Assembly (NCBI RefSeq): GCF_900166625.1
Contig: NZ_LT800499.1
Coordinates: 1,344,630 to 1,408,629, forward strand
Source: Halobacillus massiliensis
Lineage (GTDB): Bacteria; Bacillota; Bacilli; Bacillales; Halobacillaceae
Length of the DNA: 64,000 nucleotides
Direction: 5' to 3'
A program made the translations under genes and the position numbers. Below are positions 25,042 to 32,822 of this stretch, piece by piece (the first letter of the stretch is position 1; the number at the start of each line of letters is the position of its first letter). The notes beneath the pieces are model-generated. The model saw only the letters and a list, made by a program, of their open reading frames with translations, did not search any database and had not been told where the DNA came from.

Positions 25042-26037
25042 TCAAATATTAAATGCCAAAGATTCAGCCTCGGCTTCTAAAAGTGCTTTTAATTCTTCAT
25101 CTAATTTTAAGATGGTAATTGAACATCCTGACATTTCAAGGGAAGTCATGTAATTACCAACAAATGTCCTGTGAATATGGAGGCCGCGTTCTGTTAATAG
25201 TTGATTAACTTTTTTGTTTAAAATATAAAGCTCCATTTCTGGAGTACCGCCCATTCCATTAATCAATACGGCCGCTTCCTCCCCTTCATTCCAGGAAAGA
25301 TCGTCCAATATTTTTTCAGTTAATTCTGTTGCAATTTCATCAGCTGATGCAATTGGTTTCTTTTCAATCCCTGGTTCGCCATGTATACCAATTCCGATTT
25401 CCATTTCGTTTTCCTCTAAAGAAAAACTCGGTTTCTTTGCAGATGGTACGTGACATGGAGTTAACGCCATCCCCATAGATCGGACATTAGCAACGACTTT
25501 TTCAGCGACACTCTTTACCTCTTTTAGTGAACCTCCATCTGCTGCTTTAGCGCCTGCAATTTTGTGAACAAATATTGTGCCGGCAATTCCGCGGCGTCCA
25601 GTTGTAAATGAACTATCCTCTACAGCCACATCATCATTAACGATAACTTTCTCTACTTGAATTCCTTCAGCTTCCGCTAATTCAGCAGCCATATCAAAAT
25701 TCATGACATCTCCGCTGTAATTTTTGATAATAAGAAAAACCCCAGCACCGCTGTCTACTGCCTTAATGGCCTCGAATACCTGGTCTGGCGTTGGTGAAGT
25801 GAACATTTCTCCGCAGACAGCAGCATCAAGCATACCATCTCCAATATAGCCAGCATGAGCCGGTTCATGACCGCTGCCTCCGCCACTGACTAGTCCAACT
25901 TTATTAGGGACAGGAGCATCTTTTCTAACAATTACTGTGGTTTCCGGAAGTTGTGTAAGCAGGTCAGGGTGGGCAGCCGTTAGACCAGCTATCATTTCCG
26001 AAACTACGGACTCTGGGTTATTGATGATTTTTTTCAT
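25042..26037 (-). CDS. dhaK: Dihydroxyacetone kinase substrate-binding subunit
   Basis: A 331-residue DhaK. GLVSGGGSGHEPAHAGY near residue 50 and IIKNYSGDVMNFDMA near 103 shape the active site, and H219 in GIGIHGEPG is the histidine that binds dihydroxyacetone covalently. AAGGAG lies before the ATG. No glycerol dehydrogenase or formaldehyde-fixing enzyme is adjacent, so the source of dihydroxyacetone is not shown. No DhaS/DhaR regulator is nearby either. Confidence 0.93.
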   Translation of the reverse strand: MKKIINNPESVVSEMIAGLTAAHPDLLTQLPETTVIVRKDAPVPNKVGLVSGGGSGHEPAHAGYIGDGMLDAAVCGEMFTSPTPDQVFEAIKAVDSGAGVFLIIKNYSGDVMNFDMAAELAEAEGIQVEKVIVNDDVAVEDSSFTTGRRGIAGTIFVHKIAGAKAADGGSLKEVKSVAEKVVANVRSMGMALTPCHVPSAKKPSFSLEENEMEIGIGIHGEPGIEKKPIASADEIATELTEKILDDLSWNEGEEAAVLINGMGGTPEMELYILNKKVNQLLTERGLHIHRTFVGNYMTSLEMSGCSITILKLDEELKALLEAEAESLAFNI

Positions 26038-26156
26038 ATTCTCACTCCTTAAAATGGTATCGTGAGGTGATGATCATGAGGTAACGTACACGCTTTCATT
26101 TTAATATAAATAGGCGCATAATCATAGAACCGGAACTGCAGACATGTGTAAAAGAG

Positions 26157-26187
26157 AGAAACTGCAGCTGTAACTGCCGCAGTTTCT
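26157..26187 (-). terminator. Terminator-like hairpin after the permease gene
   Basis: AGAAACTGC and GCAGTTTCT pair around a 13-base loop; on the minus strand it is followed by CTCTCTTTT. It separates the permease from dhaK. Confidence 0.65.
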
Positions 26188-26193
26188 TTACAT

Positions 26194-27615
26194 TTAGAAT
26201 ATAAATATGGCGAGCACAGTGGATATAAATAATCCTGTAATAACCGGAATGAAATTTTTTCTGACAAGCTCCATCACGGGTACTCCGCAAAAACCGGCAA
26301 TCGCAATGAGAGAAGACCAGGCAATAATGGTACCGCCTCCTGTCCATATGGACCCCATTTGACCAATGGCTGCCAGGGTAACTGGATCGATGCTGCTATT
26401 AGCAAGAGATGCAGATAAAGCTCCGGTTAGAGGAAGGCCGGAGAAACCGGACCCATCCAGCCCTGTAATAATTCCGATAATTAATATACTGAGTGCTGCC
26501 AAAAAGGCACTTTGAGGAAGAATGTCCTGCGTAGACTGAACAAGATCAAATAGTAAGGCAGGTGCTGATTCTTCATTTATGGACAGAATATTACCTGCGA
26601 AGTCCGGGCTGCCAAGAAAGAAAAAACCAGCAATAGGAATCACCGGCCCCATTGCTTTAAAAGCAAAAACAAATCCATCGGTGATATGGTCACTAATATA
26701 ATCTAAGGCACGAAGCTTTCCAAAAGCTGCAGTGGATAAAAGAAGCAGCACGGCAGCAACGCCCCCAATAAAAGCTGCTCCATCTCCGCCTTCAAAATTG
26801 CCTGAACTGCCCGAGTTAACTTTGGAGAGAACCATAAAAATCATAACAGCCAGCATAGATAGAGGGACAATCACAGCGAATAGTCTGCTCCATATGTGAA
26901 GGTTGGTATCTTTAGAAGGATGCTTTTTTGTAACTCCCTGCATTAAAAGAATTTCTTCCTCGTTTCTTGGATCAGAAGATCTCCGAAATGTTTTTCTACT
27001 CATAAAGTAACCTAAGAAAATAGCGACTCCTCCGGTAATTAAAGATAGAACTAGAGCCTGGTCCATTACGGCAGCTGTAGATAAACCGGCTGATTTAGCA
27101 GAAATGCCAGGGGCTACTTGAATAATATAATCGGATGACAGGGCCATTCCCTGGCCGGCTAATGCAACAGCCATTGCGGCTGTTATCGCTGGAAGTCCTG
27201 TACGTACTGCAGCTGGAACGAGAAGGGCACATATGAGAGGAACCGCTGGTGTTGGCCAAAAAAACAAAGAAATGAGATAGGTGATAATGATTAATACAAA
27301 AAAAGAAATATGACTATTTATCATTATTTTTTGCAGTGGTTCAATCATTCTCCTGTCTGCATCAAGGTCCTTTAAAGAATGGAGAAGGGCAACCATAAAA
27401 GTGATGATAAGGAAAATATTGAATAATTCTTTAGCTGCCACTAAATTTGCATTAAATACGGCAGTAAATCCTCCTATTAAACTTCCATTAAAAACCCAGG
27501 CGATAATAAAGGTCCCAAGCAGGGTAGGAAGAACAACCCCTTTTCGAAAAACCATCGTCATAATGATGAGTAAGGTAAAAAAACCATAGAGCCAGTGAGA
27601 TAATGTCAGTTCCAC
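26194..27615 (-). CDS. Multi-span permease, possibly for a purine or organic acid
   Basis: A 473-residue very hydrophobic protein with about 12 predicted spans. It contains GLDGSGFSGLPLTG near residue 390 and GQMGSIWTGGGTIIAWSS near 425, glycine-rich re-entrant-looking segments of the ion-transporter (CitM/GntP-like) type. I do not recognise a characterised family. It lies about 100 bases downstream of adenine deaminase on the same strand, so a role in purine or nucleobase movement is possible but only inferred. AAGGAGGTATC precedes the ATG. Confidence 0.6.
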   Translation of the reverse strand: MELTLSHWLYGFFTLLIIMTMVFRKGVVLPTLLGTFIIAWVFNGSLIGGFTAVFNANLVAAKELFNIFLIITFMVALLHSLKDLDADRRMIEPLQKIMINSHISFFVLIIITYLISLFFWPTPAVPLICALLVPAAVRTGLPAITAAMAVALAGQGMALSSDYIIQVAPGISAKSAGLSTAAVMDQALVLSLITGGVAIFLGYFMSRKTFRRSSDPRNEEEILLMQGVTKKHPSKDTNLHIWSRLFAVIVPLSMLAVMIFMVLSKVNSGSSGNFEGGDGAAFIGGVAAVLLLLSTAAFGKLRALDYISDHITDGFVFAFKAMGPVIPIAGFFFLGSPDFAGNILSINEESAPALLFDLVQSTQDILPQSAFLAALSILIIGIITGLDGSGFSGLPLTGALSASLANSSIDPVTLAAIGQMGSIWTGGGTIIAWSSLIAIAGFCGVPVMELVRKNFIPVITGLFISTVLAIFIF

Positions 27616-27720
27616 GTAAGATACCTCCTTGAACGCCCCGTAGCAGAGGCGATCTAGGAGTAGATTATGCGTGGGAAAGCGATTGGGTGTTTTATCTAAG
27701 AAGCCGGCCTCGCTTTTAAG

Positions 27721-29496
27721 TTATTCCATTTCTAATTCTAATGGAATAAGAGAAAAAGTATCGACATCAGCAAGTCCGCGATTGGTAATTCTTAATGATG
27801 GAATGACAGGCAGTGCGATGAGAGAAAAAGTCATAAACGGAGCATGCAGATTACATCCTAAGTGAGCCCAAGCTCTTTCTAATTCCTGGACCTGTTTTGT
27901 TACTTTTTCTACTGGCTGATCGGACATTAGACCAGCTATTGGCAGAGGTACTTCAGCAATGACTTTTTGATTTTCTACAACGATCATTCCTCCGCCTCTA
28001 TTAATCAGTTCATTTGCAGCATACGCCATGTCTTTAATATCAGATCCCATAACGAGTAGATTATGACTGTCATGAGCAACTGTGGAAGCTACAGCACCCT
28101 TCTTAATTCCAAATCCGCTTACAAATGCATTAGATATGGCTCCACTTTGATGATGACGGTCGATACAGGATAAGTGAATGATATCCTGATCGATATCCGG
28201 CTGGATACGTCCATTTTCTACGGATAATACAGCGGAGGACTGCTTCGTTCTCGCATTGTTTTCCAGGGCATGAATGATATTGACTTTCGTTATATCTTCT
28301 CTGTTTGTTTTAACGAGAAAATCGTCAGGCTGGAGAGGACCCTTAACTTTAACAGATTGTTTTGCTTTTTCAGGATAACTATAGGCAGGGAAATCAATTT
28401 GATACTTGCCTTCATCGTATATGACTTCTCCATTTATCATTACAGTAGAAGGTTCCATTTTCTCCAAATCATCTATCAATAAAAGGTCTGCATATTTACC
28501 TGGCACCAAACTGCCTAAGTTGTTTCCATAACCAAAATAATTGGCTGCATTTATGGTTGCCAGCTGGATAGCTGTAACAGGATCGATTCCTTCTTGGATA
28601 GCTTTGCGTACGACATAATTAAGGTGCCCCTCAGCTTCCAATGTTTGAGGATACACATCATCCGTAATTAAGGACATATTCTCTGTAGGCAGCTTATCTT
28701 TTGTGATAACCGGTGCGAGTTGTTTCACGTCCTGCCAGGCAGAACCTTCACGGATCATCAGATGCATGCCTAACCTTACTTTTTCAATAGCTTGTTCGCG
28801 GGTCACTGTTTCGTGACATGAAGTAATCCCTGAAGCGATATAAGCTTGGAGAAGACCGGGATCTTTAGAAGGAATGTGCCCTGTTACTGTTTTTCCAGCT
28901 TTTATTGTTGCATCGATTTCTTTCATCATTTTTTGTTCTCCATGAACGACACCTGGAAAATTCATTACTTCCCCAAGTCCTGCAACGTTTTTCCATTGAA
29001 GAGCCTCTTCAATTTCTTCGGGTAGAAGCTCTGCTCCGGCATCTTCTAAATTGTCTGTAGCTGGAACACATGAAGGTACAGTGGTAAAAACTCTTAGAGG
29101 AAGCTGCTGCCCTTCTTCATGCATCCAATGCACACCTTCAAGACCAAACACGTTAGCAATCTCATGAGGATCCATAAATATAGAGGTTGTCCCTTTTTTG
29201 ATTGCTGCTTTGGCAAATTCAGTCACAGTAAGCATCGTACTTTCTACATGCATATGGCCATCCATTAAGCCTGGTGTTATATATCGGTTAGTAGCATCCA
29301 ATACAATAGTTTCATCACCTCGTAAGTGAGAGCAGTCGCCAATAAAGCTGATGCATCCTTCATTTATAGCGATTTCTTTTTGATAAAGTAGTTCTTTAGA
29401 ATGGACGTTGACCAAAATCCCGTTGGTAATAATAACATCTGCTTTTAGATTACCGAGAGCAGCAGATGCTATTTTTTTTCTAATATCCATAGACAT
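27721..29496 (-). CDS. adeC: Adenine deaminase
   Basis: Converts adenine to hypoxanthine and ammonia, for purine salvage. The 591-residue amidohydrolase has the AdeC layout: metal motif DGHMHVESTML near residue 80, FMDPHEIANVFG near 108, GEVMNFPGVV near 165, and a C-terminal domain with SGFGIKKGAVASTVAHDSHN near 480, typical of AdeC/Ade. AAAGGAGG, nine bases upstream, selects the ATG at 29496 over an upstream in-frame start. Its own promoter lies about 60 bases away. No purine riboswitch was found in the leader. Confidence 0.92.
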   Translation of the reverse strand: MSMDIRKKIASAALGNLKADVIITNGILVNVHSKELLYQKEIAINEGCISFIGDCSHLRGDETIVLDATNRYITPGLMDGHMHVESTMLTVTEFAKAAIKKGTTSIFMDPHEIANVFGLEGVHWMHEEGQQLPLRVFTTVPSCVPATDNLEDAGAELLPEEIEEALQWKNVAGLGEVMNFPGVVHGEQKMMKEIDATIKAGKTVTGHIPSKDPGLLQAYIASGITSCHETVTREQAIEKVRLGMHLMIREGSAWQDVKQLAPVITKDKLPTENMSLITDDVYPQTLEAEGHLNYVVRKAIQEGIDPVTAIQLATINAANYFGYGNNLGSLVPGKYADLLLIDDLEKMEPSTVMINGEVIYDEGKYQIDFPAYSYPEKAKQSVKVKGPLQPDDFLVKTNREDITKVNIIHALENNARTKQSSAVLSVENGRIQPDIDQDIIHLSCIDRHHQSGAISNAFVSGFGIKKGAVASTVAHDSHNLLVMGSDIKDMAYAANELINRGGGMIVVENQKVIAEVPLPIAGLMSDQPVEKVTKQVQELERAWAHLGCNLHAPFMTFSLIALPVIPSLRITNRGLADVDTFSLIPLELEME

Positions 29497-29557
29497 GGAT
29501 GAATTCCTCCTTTTTAAAAGACCGTCTAAAGTTAAAAAGCTCATTTAGTTAATCGAT

Positions 29558-29586
29558 AGTATAGAAGAAGCAGGAAAGAACGTCAA
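29558..29586 (-). promoter_or_regulatory. Promoter of adenine deaminase
   Basis: Minus strand TTGACG (29586-29581), 17-base spacer, TATACT (29563-29558). Start near 29551 gives a leader of about 55 bases, too short for a riboswitch. Confidence 0.75.
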
Positions 29587-29603
29587 TTTAATTGGTAAGT
29601 AAC

Positions 29604-29657
29604 TTGACAGAAGGAAAAAGAAGGATAATATCTTGGGCGATAATGATAATCTTTATC
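29604..29657 (+). promoter_or_regulatory. Strong promoter with Fur box, no gene directly behind it
   Basis: TTGACA (29604-29609), 16-base spacer, TAATAT (29626-29631), followed at 29639-29657 by GATAATGATAATCTTTATC, which matches the 19-base Fur box at 17 positions. A bound Fur dimer would cover the start point. The nearest coding region begins 250 bases later, and no good reading frame intervenes, so it may drive an iron-responsive small RNA or a long leader. Confidence 0.7.
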
Positions 29658-29909
29658 AACTTCAGTTTGTGTACATAAGGGTGTTAGTAACAAAACGGTG
29701 AAGAGTTCTCTAAGAAAACAGCCTTTTTCAAAATTGAATAATCTTAATAATTGTATAAATTATAATAAACAAAAACCAAAAAAATATTTTCCCTTAAAGG
29801 TTATTAAAACTTTACTAAATTCAGGGCTTAAAAAAGACATTTTTACATATTAGCAAGATTCATAGATCCACGATATTGTATGAGTACCAATACATGCGGA
29901 GGGATCGCT
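29658..29909 (+). ncRNA. Candidate iron-regulated small RNA or leader
   Basis: The 250 bases after the Fur-box promoter have no credible coding frame. The first part can fold: CTTCA near 29661 can pair with TGAAG near 29702, with GTTTGT and ACAAAAC inside it. A pyrimidine stretch CCTTTTTC follows near 29724. No clear terminator was found, so the RNA may run into the zinc-ribbon gene. This is a hypothesis from the promoter, not from family resemblance. Confidence 0.35.
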
Positions 29910-30116
29910 ATGAGTTACTTTGATCATCTGAACAGAAAAGAGTTATTAGAAGCTGCTGTCACGAAATCCACCTGCTGGAAGTGTAAAGAACTTATGGATG
30001 AAAGGGAATTAGTTACAGTGACAAACGGAAATACGTCGTGGGTTGAACTGTGCGAGGACTGTTATAGATTCTATGAGGAGTTAAAGAGATTTTCCAAGTA
30101 CGGTAAGAAAGGATAA
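29910..30116 (+). CDS. Small zinc-ribbon protein
   Basis: A 68-residue cytoplasmic protein with two CxxC pairs, CWKC near residue 22 and CEDC near 49, spaced as a zinc ribbon. The rest is charged. A longer frame starts at 29880, but GGAGGG lies seven bases before the ATG at 29910. Function not recognised. It may be transcribed from the Fur-box promoter upstream, which would link a zinc-ribbon protein with iron limitation; that is inference. Confidence 0.7.
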   Translation: MSYFDHLNRKELLEAAVTKSTCWKCKELMDERELVTVTNGNTSWVELCEDCYRFYEELKRFSKYGKKG

Positions 30117-30184
30117 AAGGGATTACATAGACATTTCCTCACTTTTCCCATAAAATAATTGTAGATGAGTGAGGGGGCCAGAGG

Positions 30185-31171
30185 ATGACAACAATCAATG
30201 ATATTGCAAAAATGGCGAATGTTTCCCGCACAACCGTTTCTAGAGTTCTTAACAATAATGGTTATGTAAGCGAAGAAGTTCGAAAAAGAATTGTAAAAAT
30301 CGTAGAAGAAACCGGCTATATTCCTAGTCTTTCTGCTAAATCACTAAGAACGAAAAAGTCAGGAGTTATCGGTGTCATACTTCCCAGGATTAATACAGAA
30401 ACAGCGAGCAGGGTAGTAAGCGGAATTAATGAAGTAGTAGCAAAAGAGAATTTTCAAATTCTATTAACAGATACAGAGTTAGATAGAAGCAAGGAAATTG
30501 AGTATATTAAGCTTTTGCAAAGCCGGCATGTGGACGGAATTATATTATTAGCTACAAATATTAATAACAAGCTAATCTCGACGATAAAAGATGCTAATTT
30601 ACCCTTTATCTCTTTAGGGCAGGATTTACCCGATGTTACTTCTATTGTTTATGATGATTATCATGCAGCAGCAGATCTAACAAATATGCTTGTTAACCAC
30701 GGACATAAAAAAATTGCTTTTATCGGTGTAAAGGAAGATGATCCATCTGTTGGACAACTGCGAAAGAAAGGGTACCTGGACACTCTTTCGAAATACGAAC
30801 TTCCAATAGTGGAAAGCTGGATACAAACAGGGGACTTTAGCATTGAATCTGGTTATGAGAGCATGAAGAACATTATTAAAGATAATCGTCAATTACCGAC
30901 TGCCGTGTTTGCTGTAACAGACTCAATGGCTATAGGTGCTATGGAGTACCTGCGGGAACAAGGCTTTAAAATTCCAAATGATATGGCTGTTGCTGGTATC
31001 GGGGCATCTACTCTTTCTAAGCATGTCACTCCATCGTTAACGACAGTGGACTATTTTAATAAAGAAGCAGGTGAAAAAACAGCCCGTCTTCTAATAGACC
31101 AAATAAAGAAAAAAAAGGAAAAAGAAAAATATATACAAAACTATAGACTGATTAAAGGTGATAGTGTATGA
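30185..31171 (+). CDS. scrR: LacI-family repressor of the sucrose genes
   Basis: A 328-residue repressor. The N-terminal HTH is TINDIAKMANVSRTTVSRV, followed by a hinge and a periplasmic-binding-protein-like sensor domain (IGVILPRINTE..., TDSMAIGAMEYL). It directly precedes the sucrose PTS, hydrolase and fructokinase genes. Three copies of a TGTG...ATCGATTACACA-type palindrome lie between it and scrA, a good fit for a LacI operator. Inducer would be sucrose-6-P or fructose, as in other ScrR/SacR proteins. GAGGGGG precedes the ATG. Confidence 0.87.
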   Translation: MTTINDIAKMANVSRTTVSRVLNNNGYVSEEVRKRIVKIVEETGYIPSLSAKSLRTKKSGVIGVILPRINTETASRVVSGINEVVAKENFQILLTDTELDRSKEIEYIKLLQSRHVDGIILLATNINNKLISTIKDANLPFISLGQDLPDVTSIVYDDYHAAADLTNMLVNHGHKKIAFIGVKEDDPSVGQLRKKGYLDTLSKYELPIVESWIQTGDFSIESGYESMKNIIKDNRQLPTAVFAVTDSMAIGAMEYLREQGFKIPNDMAVAGIGASTLSKHVTPSLTTVDYFNKEAGEKTARLLIDQIKKKKEKEKYIQNYRLIKGDSV

Positions 31172-31190
31172 TACTATTTAAACAGAGGAT

Positions 31191-31208
31191 ATGTGATCGA
31201 TTACACAT
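31191..31208. promoter_or_regulatory. ScrR operator, site 1
   Basis: ATGTGATCGATTACACAT, 20 bases after the scrR stop. Its core is the exact reverse complement of the core of site 3. Confidence 0.72.
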
Positions 31209-31232
31209 CATCCTCAATTTTTTGAAGTAATT

Positions 31233-31246
31233 TACAAACGCTTACA
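31233..31246. promoter_or_regulatory. cre-like site upstream of scrA
   Basis: TACAAACGCTTACA matches the cre consensus apart from A for G at position two. Its place upstream of the promoter fits catabolite control of sucrose use. Confidence 0.5.
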
Positions 31247-31262
31247 TTTTTTATTTTGACAA

Positions 31263-31280
31263 TGTGGTATCGATTACACA
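31263..31280. promoter_or_regulatory. ScrR operator, site 2
   Basis: TGTGGTATCGATTACACA, the most nearly perfect palindrome of the three, two bases before the predicted -35 of scrA. Confidence 0.78.
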
Positions 31281-31282
31281 AA

Positions 31283-31311
31283 TTGAAATTTTGAAAGTGC
31301 TATCATATTAT
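31283..31311 (+). promoter_or_regulatory. scrA promoter
   Basis: TTGAAA (31283-31288), 17-base spacer, TATTAT (31306-31311). Operators 2 and 3 lie on either side, so bound repressor would bracket the polymerase. A second TTGACA at 31256 has no good -10. Confidence 0.7.
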
Positions 31312-31321
31312 TTTTGAATGA

Positions 31322-31339
31322 TGTGTAATCGATCACACA
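31322..31339. promoter_or_regulatory. ScrR operator, site 3
   Basis: TGTGTAATCGATCACACA, covering about +4 to +21 of the predicted scrA transcript. An in-frame ATG at 31318 overlaps it and is not the translation start. Confidence 0.75.
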
Positions 31340-31362
31340 AAAAGATAAGGGAGGAAGAAAAA

Positions 31363-32760
31363 ATGGCCAGCTATTCAGAAATCGCTAAGCAAGTGATTGA
31401 AGCGGTTGGGGGAGAAGAGAATATCCAGTCAATTGCTCACTGTGCTACTCGTTTAAGGGTAATGGTTCATGATCGTGAGAAAGTGAATGCGGAAGCTTTA
31501 GAAGAAATTGAAAAAGTTAAAGGGGCTTTTTATAATTCCGGCCAGTATCAGGTGATCTTTGGGACAGGTACCGTTAACCGCGTATATGAAGCAGTCACTG
31601 AACTTGGAGTAGAAGGAAGTACAAAATCAGAAATGAAAGAGAAAACGGCTAAACAGGGGAATGCATTCCAGCGAGCGATACGGGTGTTTGGTGATGTGTT
31701 TGTACCTATTATTCCTGTTCTTGTAGCTACTGGTTTATTTATGGGTCTTCGAGGATTGCTGCTGCAAGAGCAAATTCTTCAGATTTTTGGACTGACTCCA
31801 GACAGCGTTCCGGAAAATTTGATACTTTTTACACAAGTACTAACAGATACGGCGTTCGTATTCCTGCCTGCACTTGTCGCATGGTCGGCTTTTAGGGTAT
31901 TCGGGGGAACTCCGGTTATAGGTCTTGTCTTAGGGTTAATGCTTGTTTCTCCATCACTGCCCAATGCCTGGGCGGTTGCAGAGGGTAACGCTGATCCGAT
32001 ATACTTCCTGGATTTTATTCCAATCATCGGATATCAAGGATCTGTACTACCGGCATTTTTCGCAGGCTTTGTTGGTGCGAAGCTGGAGAAATGGTGTCGT
32101 AAACGTGTCCCTGAAGCATTAGACTTGATTCTGACACCTTTTATTGTGCTGCTTGTAATGATTACTCTATCACTGTTCATTCTAGGCCCAATCCTTCACG
32201 CGGCTGAAAATGGAATTTTTGAAGCGATGCTCTTCCTGCTTGATTTGCCGTTTGGACTAAGTGGCTTAATCATTGGTTTAACACACCAGATTATCGTAAT
32301 CACAGGTATTCACCATATCTTCAACTTCCTGGAGATTCAGCTTTTAGAAAACTTGGGAGCTAACCCGTTTAATCCAATTATTACAGGGGCAATCGCAGCA
32401 CAAGGTGGAGCTGCCTTAGCTGTAGCTGTAAAAACGAAATCTAAAAAGCTAAAAGCGCTGTCTTATCCATCTGCACTTTCCGCTTTCTTAGGAATTACTG
32501 AGCCGGCGATTTTCGGGGTAAACTTAAGATACATGAAGCCATTTGTAATGGGAATTATCGCAGGTGGAGCGTCCGGGTTTCTTGCATCTATCCTTAACCT
32601 GGAAGCAACAGGAATGGCAATTACAGTAATACCTGGTACCCTCCTCTATCTCAACTCTCAGATTTTTGGCTACTTGCTTGTAAACATTGTAGCCATCGGG
32701 TTAGCGTTTGGATTAACTTATATGTTTGGATTTAATGATAAAATGCTAGATAAAAAATAA
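31363..32760 (+). CDS. scrA: PTS sucrose-specific EIIBC component
   Basis: Imports sucrose and phosphorylates it to sucrose-6-phosphate. The 465-residue protein begins with an EIIB domain (phosphorylated C27 in IAHCATRLRVMV) and continues with an EIIC domain of about 10 spans from residue 105, including GITEPAIFGVNLRY-type LGITEPAIFGVN near 390. There is no EIIA domain, as in B. subtilis SacP, so a glucose-type EIIA from elsewhere serves it. AAGGGAGG is spaced for the ATG at 31363. The downstream hydrolase and fructokinase support sucrose rather than another glucoside. Confidence 0.9.
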   Translation: MASYSEIAKQVIEAVGGEENIQSIAHCATRLRVMVHDREKVNAEALEEIEKVKGAFYNSGQYQVIFGTGTVNRVYEAVTELGVEGSTKSEMKEKTAKQGNAFQRAIRVFGDVFVPIIPVLVATGLFMGLRGLLLQEQILQIFGLTPDSVPENLILFTQVLTDTAFVFLPALVAWSAFRVFGGTPVIGLVLGLMLVSPSLPNAWAVAEGNADPIYFLDFIPIIGYQGSVLPAFFAGFVGAKLEKWCRKRVPEALDLILTPFIVLLVMITLSLFILGPILHAAENGIFEAMLFLLDLPFGLSGLIIGLTHQIIVITGIHHIFNFLEIQLLENLGANPFNPIITGAIAAQGGAALAVAVKTKSKKLKALSYPSALSAFLGITEPAIFGVNLRYMKPFVMGIIAGGASGFLASILNLEATGMAITVIPGTLLYLNSQIFGYLLVNIVAIGLAFGLTYMFGFNDKMLDKK

Positions 32761-32770
32761 GAACGAAAGA

Positions 32771-32799
32771 GAGACCTGGATATTACTGGGTCTCCTTTT
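32771..32799 (+). terminator. Weak hairpin between scrA and scrB
   Basis: GAGACC and GGTCTC pair around a 12-base loop, followed by CTTTTC. It probably only trims expression of scrB and scrK. Confidence 0.45.
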
Positions 32800-32822
32800 C
32801 TTGTAAGGGAGTATTTAAACTT

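Noticed and set aside
29497-29557. Purine riboswitch in front of adenine deaminase
   Set aside because: The leader from the predicted promoter is only about 55 bases and lacks the conserved loop sequences.
31318-31362. Upstream ATG extending ScrA by 15 residues
   Set aside because: It lies over operator 3 and has no ribosome site, while ATG 31363 has AAGGGAGG.
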